Positions 37,924 through 48,713 of a DNA stretch of 64,000 nucleotides are shown one piece after another. Position 1 is the stretch's first letter, and the number at the start of each line of letters is the position of its first letter. The translations under genes were made by a program, and so were the position numbers. Below the pieces are notes generated by a model, which ran no database searches, was not told where the DNA came from, and was given only the letters and a program-made list of their open reading frames with translations. The stretch comes from Agrobacterium vitis (GTDB lineage Bacteria; Pseudomonadota; Alphaproteobacteria; Rhizobiales; Rhizobiaceae). The DNA is taken from the NCBI RefSeq assembly GCF_014926405.1, contig NZ_JACXXJ020000001.1:1-64000 (forward strand). Reading direction: 5' to 3'.

Positions 37924-38109
37924 ATGGCATTCTGGTTCGAATTCGAAATGATCAATGAAGTTCCGAACAAGACGCTGCGCGCCGGACTAATCGCCGGCGA
38001 TCCGTGGGTGTCTGGGCGTGTACACAGTTTGACAATCCGCTCGATCCGGAATGGTCTCGAAAGACTTTTGAGCTTCAGGGCTCATGCAGGACTTGCCCGA
38101 CCACGCTGA
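37924..38109 (+). CDS. Small ORF of unknown function, possibly truncated by frameshift
   Basis: A 61-codon frame (MAFWFEFEMINEVPNKTLRA...) with a good ribosome site (AGGAG at 37911-37915). After about residue 31 the sequence becomes arginine/serine-rich and less protein-like, while another frame beginning near 38019 stays open with a cysteine-containing segment (FDNPLDPEWSRKTFELQGSC). This suggests an original longer gene broken by one indel, but I do not recognise the family. It lies directly behind a HutC operator and before the ABC transporter genes. Confidence 0.4.
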   Translation: MAFWFEFEMINEVPNKTLRAGLIAGDPWVSGRVHSLTIRSIRNGLERLLSFRAHAGLARPR

Positions 38110-38292
38110 TTATCGGCCGTCGCCGGCAACAGACGCCTCGAGCGAGCCGCTCGTTTGCGAGTTGACGCGCCCCAGGAGGGGCCAGTCATGAAATCCGAAC
38201 TCAACTGAGTGTCTGCGCGCGGCAAAGATTCCGGCGCGGAGCGGTTTGTCTCGTCTTAGTGCGGGTCGAACTTCAACCAAAGGGGAACTGAT

Positions 38293-39315
38293 ATGAAATG
38301 GCATTTTGGTAAAGCCATCGCCGGTGGCATGTTGCTGGTTGCAGCCTGCGCATTGAGCTCGGCAGCGCTCGCGCAACAGAAAGAACTTATTCTCAGCGGC
38401 TTCGGCGGCGCTTACGACGAGGCGATGGCTGCGAGCGTCAAGTCCTTCGAGCAGGAAAACGGGGTGAAGGTGACAATCGTTGCGGGTTCCGGTGCCAGCA
38501 ACATCGCGCGCGTCCGCAATAAGGAAGTCGATGTGATCGTTTCCGATCCGGTCTTCGCCCTCCGTATGGAAGCTGAGAAGGCCTTTGCGCCCCTCGACCC
38601 GAAGCTTGTTCCCAATCTCAAAAACATCTACCCGAAGGCAATCTACTCCGATGCGGTCGTTGCCGCGAATTTCGGAGCATACGTCATCGCCTACAATCCG
38701 GCCGAAGTTAAGGCCCCGGAATCGTGGTACGATCTCGCAAAGCCGGAATATAAGGGCCGGATCGCACTGCGCGGCTTCCGACCCGAAAACATCGATCTGA
38801 TCACGCTCTTCGCAAAGCGCGCCGGCGGCAGTGAGCGCAGTCCGGACGCCGGCTTCGCTGAAATGGCAAAAATTGCCCAGAACATCGATGTCTGGGTCGA
38901 TTCCCATGCCAACCATCTCGAACTGTACCGCAACGATCAGATTTCCATGAGCATGTGGACCGATGGTCGAATTGCCTGGGCGCGTGACACTGAAGGCCTG
39001 AAAATCCAGGGTGCCATTCCGAAGGAAGGGTTCTTCCCGCTTGCCTCGACACTCAGCGTAGTTGCTGGCCGGCCGAACACCGAACTGGCAGAGAAGCTGG
39101 TCAATCATTTGTTGAGCCCCGAAGCCGGCCTCAACATGGCAACCCGCCTTGGCTACTTCCCGACGAACAAAGAAACCAAGTTGCCGCAGGATGTTCAGGC
39201 CAAGATCATGATCACGCCGGACAACGTCAATGACCTTCAAAGTGCCGACTGGAAGTACATTGTGTCGGTCTATGATCAATGGCAGCAGCGCTGGGAACGG
39301 GAAATTCAACGCTAA
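38293..39315 (+). CDS. ABC substrate-binding protein, spermidine/putrescine/iron-type class
   Basis: A 340-residue exported binding protein with signal peptide (SSAALAQQKE near residue 27) and the class-II binding fold typical of polyamine, iron and thiamine transporters (LILSGFGGAYDEAM, VIVSDPVFAL, WYDLAKPEYKGRIALRGF). The ligand cannot be read from sequence; the HutC operator upstream makes histidine, urocanate or a related imidazole the likeliest guess. It is the first gene of a four-gene importer; its stop overlaps the next start (TAATG). Confidence 0.9.
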   Translation: MKWHFGKAIAGGMLLVAACALSSAALAQQKELILSGFGGAYDEAMAASVKSFEQENGVKVTIVAGSGASNIARVRNKEVDVIVSDPVFALRMEAEKAFAPLDPKLVPNLKNIYPKAIYSDAVVAANFGAYVIAYNPAEVKAPESWYDLAKPEYKGRIALRGFRPENIDLITLFAKRAGGSERSPDAGFAEMAKIAQNIDVWVDSHANHLELYRNDQISMSMWTDGRIAWARDTEGLKIQGAIPKEGFFPLASTLSVVAGRPNTELAEKLVNHLLSPEAGLNMATRLGYFPTNKETKLPQDVQAKIMITPDNVNDLQSADWKYIVSVYDQWQQRWEREIQR

Positions 39316-40397
39316 TGGCTGAAAATTTTGACATTGAGCTTTCGCATTGCCGCAAGGCTTACGGCGACGTCATCGTTCTCGATGACGTTTCTCTCCAGGT
39401 CAAGAACGGTGAGTTCATCACCGTTCTTGGTCCGAGCGGCTGCGGCAAGACGACAACGCTGCGCATGATCGGTGGGTTCATCATCCCCGATAGCGGTCGC
39501 GTGTCGATCAGAGGCAGAGAAGTAACCCATCTGCCTCCATACAAACGCAACATCGGCGTGGTTTTCCAGAATTACGCCCTGTGGCCCCATATGACGGTCG
39601 CGGAGATACTCTCGTTTGGTCTTCGCATCCGCAAACTACCCAGAGAAGAAATTGCTCGTCGTGTAGATCGGGCGCTTGGCATGGTACAATTGACCGGGTT
39701 GAAGGATCGCTATCCGCGCGAATTGAGCGGAGGCCAACAGCAGCGCGTCGCAATGGCGCGCGCCCTTGCCATTGATCCGGAGGTCATCATTCTCGATGAG
39801 CCGCTATCCAATCTGGATAGGCGGCTGCGTGAAGAACTCCGCATTGAACTGAAGCGGCTGCAACGGTCTCTTGGCGTGACGATGCTATTCGTCACCCACG
39901 ACCAGGAAGAAGCGCTCTCGATGTCCGATCAGGTCGTCGTCATGCAATCCGGCAAAATTCAGCAGATAGCAGACCCACGGACCGTATACGAACGACCAGC
40001 GAACCGTTTCGTCGCGGGCTTCCTTGGTAGCGCCAATTTCATGCATGGCGAACTGGTGCAGAATACTCAGGAGAGCAAAGCCGAGATCAAGCTTGGCAAT
40101 GGTGCGATCGTGACCGCGCATGCGCCCGCGGCAAAGCCGACAGGCGAGAAGGTTACCGTCATCGTTCGACCCGAGTGGCTTGTGCTTGAGCGGCAGGGAA
40201 CCGATCTGACTGCAAACCAGCTCGAAGGCACCGTGAGTGACGTGGTCTATGAGGGATCGGCGATCCGTTACGGTATCCATCTCACGCACGACCCCGAGGC
40301 GCCGATCTTCCTTCAGGAGCGATCGAACGCCGATATTTTGAACCCCGGAGATAAGGTCAGGATCAATGTCACCAATGCCGTCATTGCCGCAGACTGA
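39315..40397 (+). CDS. ABC transporter ATPase (PotA/FbpC-like)
   Basis: A 360-residue ATPase with Walker [15 protein letters not shown]-loop NIGVVFQNYALWPHMT, signature [17 protein letters not shown] and Walker [19 protein letters not shown]-terminal TOBE-like regulatory extension (residues about 240-360) is present. ATG 39315 overlaps the previous stop; the end overlaps the next permease gene by 32 bases. Confidence 0.93.
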   Translation: MAENFDIELSHCRKAYGDVIVLDDVSLQVKNGEFITVLGPSGCGKTTTLRMIGGFIIPDSGRVSIRGREVTHLPPYKRNIGVVFQNYALWPHMTVAEILSFGLRIRKLPREEIARRVDRALGMVQLTGLKDRYPRELSGGQQQRVAMARALAIDPEVIILDEPLSNLDRRLREELRIELKRLQRSLGVTMLFVTHDQEEALSMSDQVVVMQSGKIQQIADPRTVYERPANRFVAGFLGSANFMHGELVQNTQESKAEIKLGNGAIVTAHAPAAKPTGEKVTVIVRPEWLVLERQGTDLTANQLEGTVSDVVYEGSAIRYGIHLTHDPEAPIFLQERSNADILNPGDKVRINVTNAVIAAD

Positions 40398-41277
40398 CGA
40401 TCAGGGCGGCCTGCGGGGCCGGGTAGTTGCCTGGGCCGCGCGTGCACCGCTATTCGTGCCTTTCATCTTCGTCATCCTGTTCTTTTTTGTCCCCATGGGC
40501 TGGCTTGTCGGAACAAGCATGTCCACGCATGAGGTTGGCAGTGCGCCTGTGTTTACCGGCACACTCGAGCATTATGCGCGGTTCTGGACAGATCCCTTCT
40601 ATCTGGAAACAGCGCTTTGGACGACCGTAAGGCTGTCGGTTGTCTCCACGGTCTTTGCTTTAATTATCGGCTATGTGCTTGCCTACTATATCGCTGAACT
40701 TCCCCCGCATCGGAGAGGTTTTCTCACCAGCATGGTGGTCGTCTCGCTCTCGGTAAACATTGTCATTCGGATTTTCGGCTTGAATGTGCTTCTGATGAGC
40801 GGCGGACTTGTCGACAGCGCCCTGACCTTTATCGGCATGCCAAAGGTCCGCATTATGTATACCGAGCTTGGCGTCTTGATCGGCTTGATCCAGATTGCCG
40901 TGCCTTACGTTGTTTTGCCCCTTATCGGCGTAATCGCCGCGATCGACCCGGCGCTCAAAGAGGCGGCAGAGAGCGTCGGTGCGAACAAGTACAGGACTTT
41001 TTGGGCCGTGACATTTCCGCTCTCGCTGCCGGGAGTGGTCGCGGGCACCCTGATTGCTTTCACGCTAAACGCTGCAGCATTCGCCATCCCGTCCCTGATG
41101 GGGGGTGGTCGAGTGAGAATGATGGGGATGATGGCGTACGAACAGGCAACCGTGCAAGGCAATTTTCCCTTCGCCGCCGCGATCGGGATTAGCCTGACAA
41201 TCCTGAGCATCCTGATTACCGCAATCTATTTGTTCGCCATCAATCGAACATTCCGAACGGCGAGGAGAGCGGCATGA
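40366..41277 (+). CDS. ABC permease, PotB-like
   Basis: A 303-residue inner-membrane permease with about six hydrophobic helices and the EAA-type loop KEAAESVGANKYRTFWAVTFPLSLPGVVAG. An ATG at 40375 is an alternative start. It overlaps both the ATPase gene upstream and the second permease downstream (ATGA), so it is clearly part of the importer operon. Confidence 0.92.
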   Translation: MSPMPSLPQTDDQGGLRGRVVAWAARAPLFVPFIFVILFFFVPMGWLVGTSMSTHEVGSAPVFTGTLEHYARFWTDPFYLETALWTTVRLSVVSTVFALIIGYVLAYYIAELPPHRRGFLTSMVVVSLSVNIVIRIFGLNVLLMSGGLVDSALTFIGMPKVRIMYTELGVLIGLIQIAVPYVVLPLIGVIAAIDPALKEAAESVGANKYRTFWAVTFPLSLPGVVAGTLIAFTLNAAAFAIPSLMGGGRVRMMGMMAYEQATVQGNFPFAAAIGISLTILSILITAIYLFAINRTFRTARRAA

Positions 41278-42101
41278 GCACCACCTTAATAGCTCCAGGC
41301 AGGAAAGTGCGGTTACCGCTTCCTTCGGCACTGGGAATTGCCGCATTTTGTGCATTTGTCTTTGTTATCGCCCCGCTTATCGTGGTCGCGGGCGCAGCCT
41401 TGAACGCGGAAGCGATGTTTTTCCCACCGCGACAGTTGACCTTGCACTGGATGACTGCGGCGCTGACCGACGGCAGCTTCGTTAATGGTGCGCTCATCAG
41501 TTTTGTCGTCGCATCGGTGGCAGCTTCTGTCTCGACGCTCTTTGCCCTTCCCGTTGCGTTGCAATTGCGAAAAGCCCCGCCGACGGTGGCGAAAATCCTG
41601 ACCTTGTCGTTCATGGGACCGTTGCTGGTGCCCTCGGTGATCTTCGCCTTGTCCCTTTATTCCGTGATGATCTACGTGTTCGGTGTGACCAATCTGTTCA
41701 TCCTCATGATTGGCCACGTGATAATCACCATGCCGTATCCGGTTCGTACCATCACGGCGGTTACCGAGCATCTTGATCCTGCGCTGGAGGATGCAGCCAG
41801 CAGCGTCGGGGCAAATCCATGGCGGACTTTCGTTTCGGTGACACTGCCCTTGATCAAACCCGGAGTCATTGCCGGCTTCCTGTTTGCGTTCATAACGTCA
41901 TGGAACGACTTTTCGATCTCCGTGTTTCTCACGCCGCGCGAATTGCAGCCGTTGCCCATCAAGATCTACGAATATCTCTTGTACCAATATAGACCGCTGA
42001 TTGCTGCCGTCTCCACCTGGTCGGTCATTGGCTCGGCAATTGTCGTTCTGATCATCGACCGCCTTGTAGGCCTGAATGTCTTTACCGGCCGGCGCAACTA
42101 G
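41274..42101 (+). CDS. ABC permease, PotC-like
   Basis: A 275-residue permease with about six membrane helices and the EAA loop EDAASSVGANPWRTFVSVTLPLIKPGVIAG. It overlaps the first permease by four bases and is the last gene of the importer; a strong terminator follows 25 bases later. Confidence 0.92.
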   Translation: MSTTLIAPGRKVRLPLPSALGIAAFCAFVFVIAPLIVVAGAALNAEAMFFPPRQLTLHWMTAALTDGSFVNGALISFVVASVAASVSTLFALPVALQLRKAPPTVAKILTLSFMGPLLVPSVIFALSLYSVMIYVFGVTNLFILMIGHVIITMPYPVRTITAVTEHLDPALEDAASSVGANPWRTFVSVTLPLIKPGVIAGFLFAFITSWNDFSISVFLTPRELQPLPIKIYEYLLYQYRPLIAAVSTWSVIGSAIVVLIIDRLVGLNVFTGRRN

Positions 42102-42125
42102 ATCGACCGGATCAACATAAAAGAC

Positions 42126-42150
42126 AAAAGGGGCGCTCGACGCCCCTTTT
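42126..42150. terminator. Strong hairpin terminator between importer operon and hutF
   Basis: A perfect ten-base-pair stem AAAAGGGGCG with CGCCCCTTTT and a five-base loop. A-rich on one side and T-rich on the other, it can terminate transcription from both convergent directions (permease rightward, hutF leftward). Confidence 0.85.
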
Positions 42151-42246
42151 GCAGTTGATGCTGCCAAGGAGTTATGTTCTGGACGCCGGGCCAAATATCC
42201 TCGCAGCGTTACGGGAAGTGTTTCCCGCGCTCGCACTTGCAGCCCG

Positions 42247-43608
42247 CTATCGACGAAGCAACTTATGCATCGTGGCGAGAAAGCGACGATTGATTTCGTC
42301 GCGAGCGACATGGCGTCCCGCAACGACTTGTCTGCGGCCGCGAACCCAGACGCTGTCGATCGTCACCCCGTCGGCAAATATCCAGTGGTCCAGAATTTCA
42401 TCTCTCTCAAGGTAGGAAACGGCATCGACATTGAGCGACAGCAAATCGGCTGAGTTGCCGGCCTCGATGCCAATCTCCGATCCCAAAGCCACAGTGCCAC
42501 CGCGGCCCGCTGACTCAAGAAGATGACGGCCCGTGGATTCATTCGGCGCCGCCAGTACGTTTCTCATCTGACGTCCCAGCCTCTGCGAGTATTCGAGTTG
42601 CCGCAATTCACCAGCGAGGGAGATCAGGATGTTCGAGTCCGATCCGATGCCGATCCTGCCTCCCTCCTCAACGAATGCATGGCCGGGAAATATGCCATCC
42701 CCGAGATTGGCCTCGGTTATCGGGCAAAGACCCGCAACTGCACCACTACGCGCAACTCTACGCGTTTCGGTTTCGGTCATATGGGTCGCATGAATGAGGC
42801 ACCAGCGCTGGTCGACCGGCGCATTGTCCAGCAACCATTCGACCGGGCGGGCGGAGGACCAGGCGAGACAATCTGTGACCTCCTTCATTTGCTCGGCAAT
42901 GTGAATGTGGATCGGCCCTCTGGCCCACCTTTCAGTGATCTGAAGCAACTCTTGCGGCGTGACGGCTCTCAGGCTGTGGGGCGCCACGCCGAGTTCGGCG
43001 CCAGCAATTTTCCCGACTAGCGATTGGCACTCGCTCATCAGTTGGTCGTAACTGTCGAGCGAGTTGATGAACCGCCGTTGCCCCTCGACCGGAGCAAGGC
43101 CACCAAACCCCGAATGAGCGTAAAAGACCGGCAGTAATGTCAGACTTATTCCTGTGGCGCTGGCCGCCGCGATAATGCGTTCCGCCATCTCGGCAATATT
43201 TGAGTAGTGGCTGCCATCTGGGCTGTGATGCAGGTAGTGAAACTCACCGACACGGCTGTAGCCCGCTTCAAGCATCTCCATGTATAGCTGCGAAGCGACG
43301 GCCTCGACATCATCCGGGCTCATTGTCAAAGCGAACCGGTACATCACATTTCGCCAGCTCCAGAAGCTGTCATCGGTTGGTCCGCGTGTTTCGGCCAAGC
43401 CTGCCATGGCGCGCTGAAAGGCATGGCTATGAAGATTGCCCATCGCGGGCAAGATGAGGTTGTGGCGCTCGTCGGCCGACGTTGCCGCCGTACCTGTTTC
43501 GACGGACGCGATAAAGCCGCCCTCGATCCGCAGCAGAACGTTCTTATGCCAACCGGTGGGCAAAAGGGCGCTCTTCGCAAATAGTGTGGTGCGATCCAAC
43601 TCTCCCAT
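42247..43608 (-). CDS. hutF: Formimidoylglutamate deiminase
   Basis: A 453-residue amidohydrolase converting N-formimidoyl-glutamate to N-formyl-glutamate and ammonia. The metal-binding motif NLHSHAFQRAMAG is visible near residue 60, and IHIHIAEQ and GSDSNILIS further on match the HutF family. The ATG at 43608 with GAGAAGAGG upstream is preferred over an 81-codon extension that runs across hutI's promoter. It is divergent from hutI with a shared operator, and supplies HutG's substrate. Confidence 0.94.
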   Translation of the reverse strand: MGELDRTTLFAKSALLPTGWHKNVLLRIEGGFIASVETGTAATSADERHNLILPAMGNLHSHAFQRAMAGLAETRGPTDDSFWSWRNVMYRFALTMSPDDVEAVASQLYMEMLEAGYSRVGEFHYLHHSPDGSHYSNIAEMAERIIAAASATGISLTLLPVFYAHSGFGGLAPVEGQRRFINSLDSYDQLMSECQSLVGKIAGAELGVAPHSLRAVTPQELLQITERWARGPIHIHIAEQMKEVTDCLAWSSARPVEWLLDNAPVDQRWCLIHATHMTETETRRVARSGAVAGLCPITEANLGDGIFPGHAFVEEGGRIGIGSDSNILISLAGELRQLEYSQRLGRQMRNVLAAPNESTGRHLLESAGRGGTVALGSEIGIEAGNSADLLSLNVDAVSYLERDEILDHWIFADGVTIDSVWVRGRRQVVAGRHVARDEINRRFLATMHKLLRR

Positions 43609-43672
43609 AACCTCTTCTCCGAGCTTGATGCGATCGCCAAAACGATCAACTTGGTTCTTGCAATTTACGCCA

Positions 43673-43687
43673 TTGGTATATACAAAA
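43673..43687. promoter_or_regulatory. HutC operator between hutF and hutI
   Basis: TTGGTATATACAAAA lies near the middle of the 109-base divergent hutF-hutI region, and its 13-base core recurs exactly (reverse strand) upstream of hutH. One site could repress both operons. Confidence 0.75.
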
Positions 43688-43717
43688 TACAGATAAGGAA
43701 AGACAAATCCAATTGAT

Positions 43718-44977
43718 ATGGGGATCGAGGTGTCAGAGGCAAAACCCACATCGGATGAGGAAGTCGTCATCTGGAGGAATGCGCGACTGGCAACCGTCGC
43801 GGAAGGAACGGATGGCCTTGGCATCATCGACGGTGGCGTAGTCATCGTCAAAGGCGAGCAGATTTCTTATGTCGGTACAGACAATGATCTCCCCGCCTCC
43901 CTGACAAAGGGAGCGATTGAGGTTGATTTGGGAGGTCGGTGGGTAACGCCCGCCCTGATCGACTGCCATACACATCTGGTTTTCGGCGGCGACAGGGCGT
44001 TGGAATTCGAGATGAGGCTTTCGGGCGCAACCTATGAAGAGATTGCGAGAGCCGGCGGCGGCATTGTCTCCTCTGTTAAGGCGACTAACGCGCTTTCGGA
44101 GGACGAATTGGTCCTTCAGGCACTTCCCCGATTGGACGCTCTCCTCTCCGAAGGAGTCGGCACCGTGGAGGTCAAGTCGGGCTACGGCCTCAATGTCGGA
44201 ACGGAATTGAAGATGCTTCGAGCCGCGAGGCGGCTCGCGGCGTTACGCCCTGTGCGGATCGTAACGAGCTATCTGGCAGCGCACGCGACGCCGGAAGCTT
44301 ATCGTGGTAACAACGGTGGGTACATCGAAGATGTTGTTATTCCTGGCCTCGAGGCAGCCAGACGAGAAGGGCTGGTTGATGCTGTCGACGGCTTCTGTGA
44401 GGGTATTGCCTTTTCTCCTGACGAGATTTCTCGCGTTTTCGACGCTGCCGAAAGGCATGGGTTGCCTATCAAGTTGCATGCCGAGCAGTTGAGCAATCTC
44501 GGTGGAGCAAAACTCGCGGCTTCTCGCGGGGCGCTTTCGGCAGACCATCTAGAATATCTCGATGAACATGGCGCCAGGGCGTTGGCTGCGTCTGGGACCG
44601 TTGCCGTCCTCCTGCCCGGAGCTTTCTACACCCTGCGGGAAAAGCAGCTACCACCGGTTCAGGCGCTGAGGGACGCAGGTGCCAGCATCGCCATCGCGAC
44701 AGATTGTAATCCAGGAACCTCGCCTCTGACGTCCATGCTGCTGGCCATGAATATGTCGGCCACGCTTTTCGGATTGAGTGTCGACGAATGCGTTGCTGGG
44801 GCGACCCGGGAAGCTGCGCGTGCACTCGGCTTGGTCACGACCACAGGCACGCTTGAAGTTGGCAAATCCGCCGATTTCGCTGTGTGGAATATCGGGCGAC
44901 CGGCCGAACTCGTTTATCGCATCGGGTTCAATCCGCTGCATGCCCGAATATTCAAAGGCCGCAGATTGCGGCCCTGA
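43718..44977 (+). CDS. hutI: Imidazolonepropionase
   Basis: A 419-residue amidohydrolase opening the imidazolone ring of 4-imidazolone-5-propionate to give N-formimidoyl-glutamate. The metal motif [10 protein letters not shown], the substrate region [17 protein letters not shown] and [10 protein letters not shown] are typical of HutI. First gene of the rightward hut operon hutI-hutG-hutU-hutD. Confidence 0.95.
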   Translation: MGIEVSEAKPTSDEEVVIWRNARLATVAEGTDGLGIIDGGVVIVKGEQISYVGTDNDLPASLTKGAIEVDLGGRWVTPALIDCHTHLVFGGDRALEFEMRLSGATYEEIARAGGGIVSSVKATNALSEDELVLQALPRLDALLSEGVGTVEVKSGYGLNVGTELKMLRAARRLAALRPVRIVTSYLAAHATPEAYRGNNGGYIEDVVIPGLEAARREGLVDAVDGFCEGIAFSPDEISRVFDAAERHGLPIKLHAEQLSNLGGAKLAASRGALSADHLEYLDEHGARALAASGTVAVLLPGAFYTLREKQLPPVQALRDAGASIAIATDCNPGTSPLTSMLLAMNMSATLFGLSVDECVAGATREAARALGLVTTTGTLEVGKSADFAVWNIGRPAELVYRIGFNPLHARIFKGRRLRP

Positions 44978-45050
44978 AATCAAAAACCATGACTACTCGT
45001 GCGTCGCGATCAGCACCCCATGAGTTGTCTTTTGCAATAGAGAGCAATCG

Positions 45051-45863
45051 ATGAGCGTTTTTGAAGTCCAACAAGGTACTTCCCCCGTCATTCTTGGTGT
45101 GCCGCATACTGGAACCGATGTTCCAGGTGATATATGGCACAAACTGAACGACAATGGTCGACGGCTTGCTGACACCGATTGGCATATACATAATCTGTAC
45201 GATGGCTTGCTGGAAAACGCTACTGTCGTTCGAGCAACCTTCCATCGCTACGTCATTGACGCCAATCGCGATCCGGCTGGGACGTCCTTATACCCCGGCC
45301 AGAATACGACCGGACTCGTTCCGACGACAGATTTCGACGGCAATCCTATCTGGACTATCGGCGCCGAGCCTAGCGCCGAGGATGTGGCAGCACGTGTCGC
45401 CAGCTTCCACGAACCTTATCACGCCGCTCTGCTGGCGGAGATAAAACGGATCAAGGCGATCCATGGTATCGCCATCATCTATGACTGCCACTCAATCCGA
45501 TCACATATCCCCTTTCTGTTCGAAGGCAGGCTTCCGGATTTCAACATCGGCACTGACGGAGGTGTGACCTGCGATCCGCGGATCCAAGAGGCCACAGTGG
45601 ACGTCGTTGCGTCGGCCAAAGGCTTTAGTGGCAACCTCAACGGCCGCTTCAAGGGCGGGTGGACGACGCGCCACTATGGCAGGCCGGAGACGGGCGTGCA
45701 TGCGATCCAAATGGAGCTTGCCCAGTCGACGCATCTCCAGACCGAAGCACCGCCCTTCGCCTACGACCCGGCGAAGGCAGAACGTCTTCGTGTCCATCTG
45801 AACGAAATACTGACGCGCCTGGAGCACGTTGCAGCTGATCTCAAGAACGAAGCGAGGAGCTAA
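45051..45863 (+). CDS. hutG: N-formylglutamate deformylase
   Basis: A 270-residue N-formylglutamate amidohydrolase that releases glutamate and formate, the last step of the five-enzyme histidine pathway. Family features are VPHTGTDVP, DANRDPAGTSLYPGQNTTG and YDCHSIRSHIP with FNIGTDGG. It lies between hutI and hutU, seven bases before hutU. Confidence 0.93.
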   Translation: MSVFEVQQGTSPVILGVPHTGTDVPGDIWHKLNDNGRRLADTDWHIHNLYDGLLENATVVRATFHRYVIDANRDPAGTSLYPGQNTTGLVPTTDFDGNPIWTIGAEPSAEDVAARVASFHEPYHAALLAEIKRIKAIHGIAIIYDCHSIRSHIPFLFEGRLPDFNIGTDGGVTCDPRIQEATVDVVASAKGFSGNLNGRFKGGWTTRHYGRPETGVHAIQMELAQSTHLQTEAPPFAYDPAKAERLRVHLNEILTRLEHVAADLKNEARS

Positions 45864-45870
45864 AAACTAG

Positions 45871-47556
<1,686 letters not shown>

Positions 47557-47612
47557 GGGAACCGCCAGCGGGGGGTCGCCAACCGGCCCTCCGCGAAGCG
47601 AGGAGACGAAGT

Positions 47613-48266
47613 ATGCAGATTATCCCAAAGGGCGACTATCACTCGATGCCATGGAAGAACGGTGGTGGCGAAACGCTTGAGGTTGCCGTGCATCCTCCCG
47701 GAGCCTCGGTCAACGATTTCGATTGGCGTGTCAGTATTGCAAAAGTGGCGGCCGACGGCCCCTTTTCTATCTTCCCCGACATTGATCGAACGCTCAGTCT
47801 CCTTGATGGTGACGGTCTCGAACTCGTAGCCGAAACGGGATCGACGAACGAGTTACAGCGCGGTAGCGAACCATTTTCCTTCGCTGCAGATCTGGGAATA
47901 AACGGTCGCTTGTTGAATGGGCCGATTACAGATCTGAACGTGATGAGTAGACGAGGACGCTTCACGCACAGAGTGCAGCGTCGCGTCATCGACGACACGA
48001 TTTCGATCCAGCCCGGTGCTGGCACAACGATGCTGATCGGTAATTCTCCCTATATTGTTCTTCAGCCTAAAGCTGAAATTCAACCTCTCGATCTCGTCAT
48101 ATTGACATCCAGTGAAATTACACTTCGTCCGCTTGGCAGGTACGCTGTGATCTTCATTGTCGAGCTTATCCCCTATGAGAACGACTCCTCGCGAAGAAAG
48201 AGCCTCGCGAAGCCGCTCGACGATGAACCTGACCTCGGCCGCCCGCTTCACCGCGCGATGGGCTGA
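47613..48266 (+). CDS. hutD: HutD family protein
   Basis: A 217-residue cupin-like protein of the HutD/Ves family (MPWKNGGGETLEV, DFDWRVSIAKVAADGPFS, FPDIDRTLSLLDGDGL). HutD is conserved in hut operons and has been proposed to limit hut activity or bind a pathway intermediate; no enzyme activity is established. The ATG at 47613 follows GAGGAGA. No terminator is visible before the next gene 38 bases on. Confidence 0.88.
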   Translation: MQIIPKGDYHSMPWKNGGGETLEVAVHPPGASVNDFDWRVSIAKVAADGPFSIFPDIDRTLSLLDGDGLELVAETGSTNELQRGSEPFSFAADLGINGRLLNGPITDLNVMSRRGRFTHRVQRRVIDDTISIQPGAGTTMLIGNSPYIVLQPKAEIQPLDLVILTSSEITLRPLGRYAVIFIVELIPYENDSSRRKSLAKPLDDEPDLGRPLHRAMG

Positions 48267-48304
48267 AGGCAATACGGGATAAAGACCCGCGAAAAGGGAG
48301 GCAA

Positions 48305-48589
48305 ATGGACAGCGACATCCAAAAGAATCAGTTCTCTTCGAACGACCTGCGAAGCCAGCCAGATCTTACTACCAACTACCGACCGCTCGGCATCAAGGCG
48401 GTCGTTGCGGCTTGCGTTTTCGTAAAGTCAGACGAACGCCTTCCCATATCGAAGCGGGCAGAGAACGACACGGCGACAGGCGACCCCAAGTCCTCGCCCG
48501 CCTCAGAACGAAAAGGCATCGAACGTGGGACCGACATCATAGCGCGACTCTCGCGATTGTCAGACCCTGACACATCTGAACCAGAGTGA
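48305..48589 (+). CDS. Small hypothetical protein between hutD and traR copy 1
   Basis: A 94-residue protein with a strong ribosome site (GGGAGGCAA before the ATG at 48305). The middle is hydrophobic (LGIKAVVAACVFVK), and both ends are polar and charged. I do not recognise the family, and it does not resemble the TraR anti-activator TraM. It lies in line between hutD and traR, so it is probably co-transcribed with both. Confidence 0.5.
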   Translation: MDSDIQKNQFSSNDLRSQPDLTTNYRPLGIKAVVAACVFVKSDERLPISKRAENDTATGDPKSSPASERKGIERGTDIIARLSRLSDPDTSEPE

Positions 48590-48713
48590 TGGTGTCGGGA
48601 TCAGTGCGCGCTAGCAGACCCCTTAATGCGTTCCTAACACCTTGGAGGTCGACCATCTGTTGGGTCACATAGCAAAGGGCGAGATCCCGACATCGCTCAA
48701 ATGGAGATGTGGA

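Noticed and set aside
38110..39309. Leftward 399-codon frame
   Set aside because: Antisense shadow of the binding-protein gene at 38293; histidine/arginine-rich and without family features.
48305..48589. TraM anti-activator
   Set aside because: Size and place next to traR suggested TraM, but the sequence shares none of the TraM features I know.
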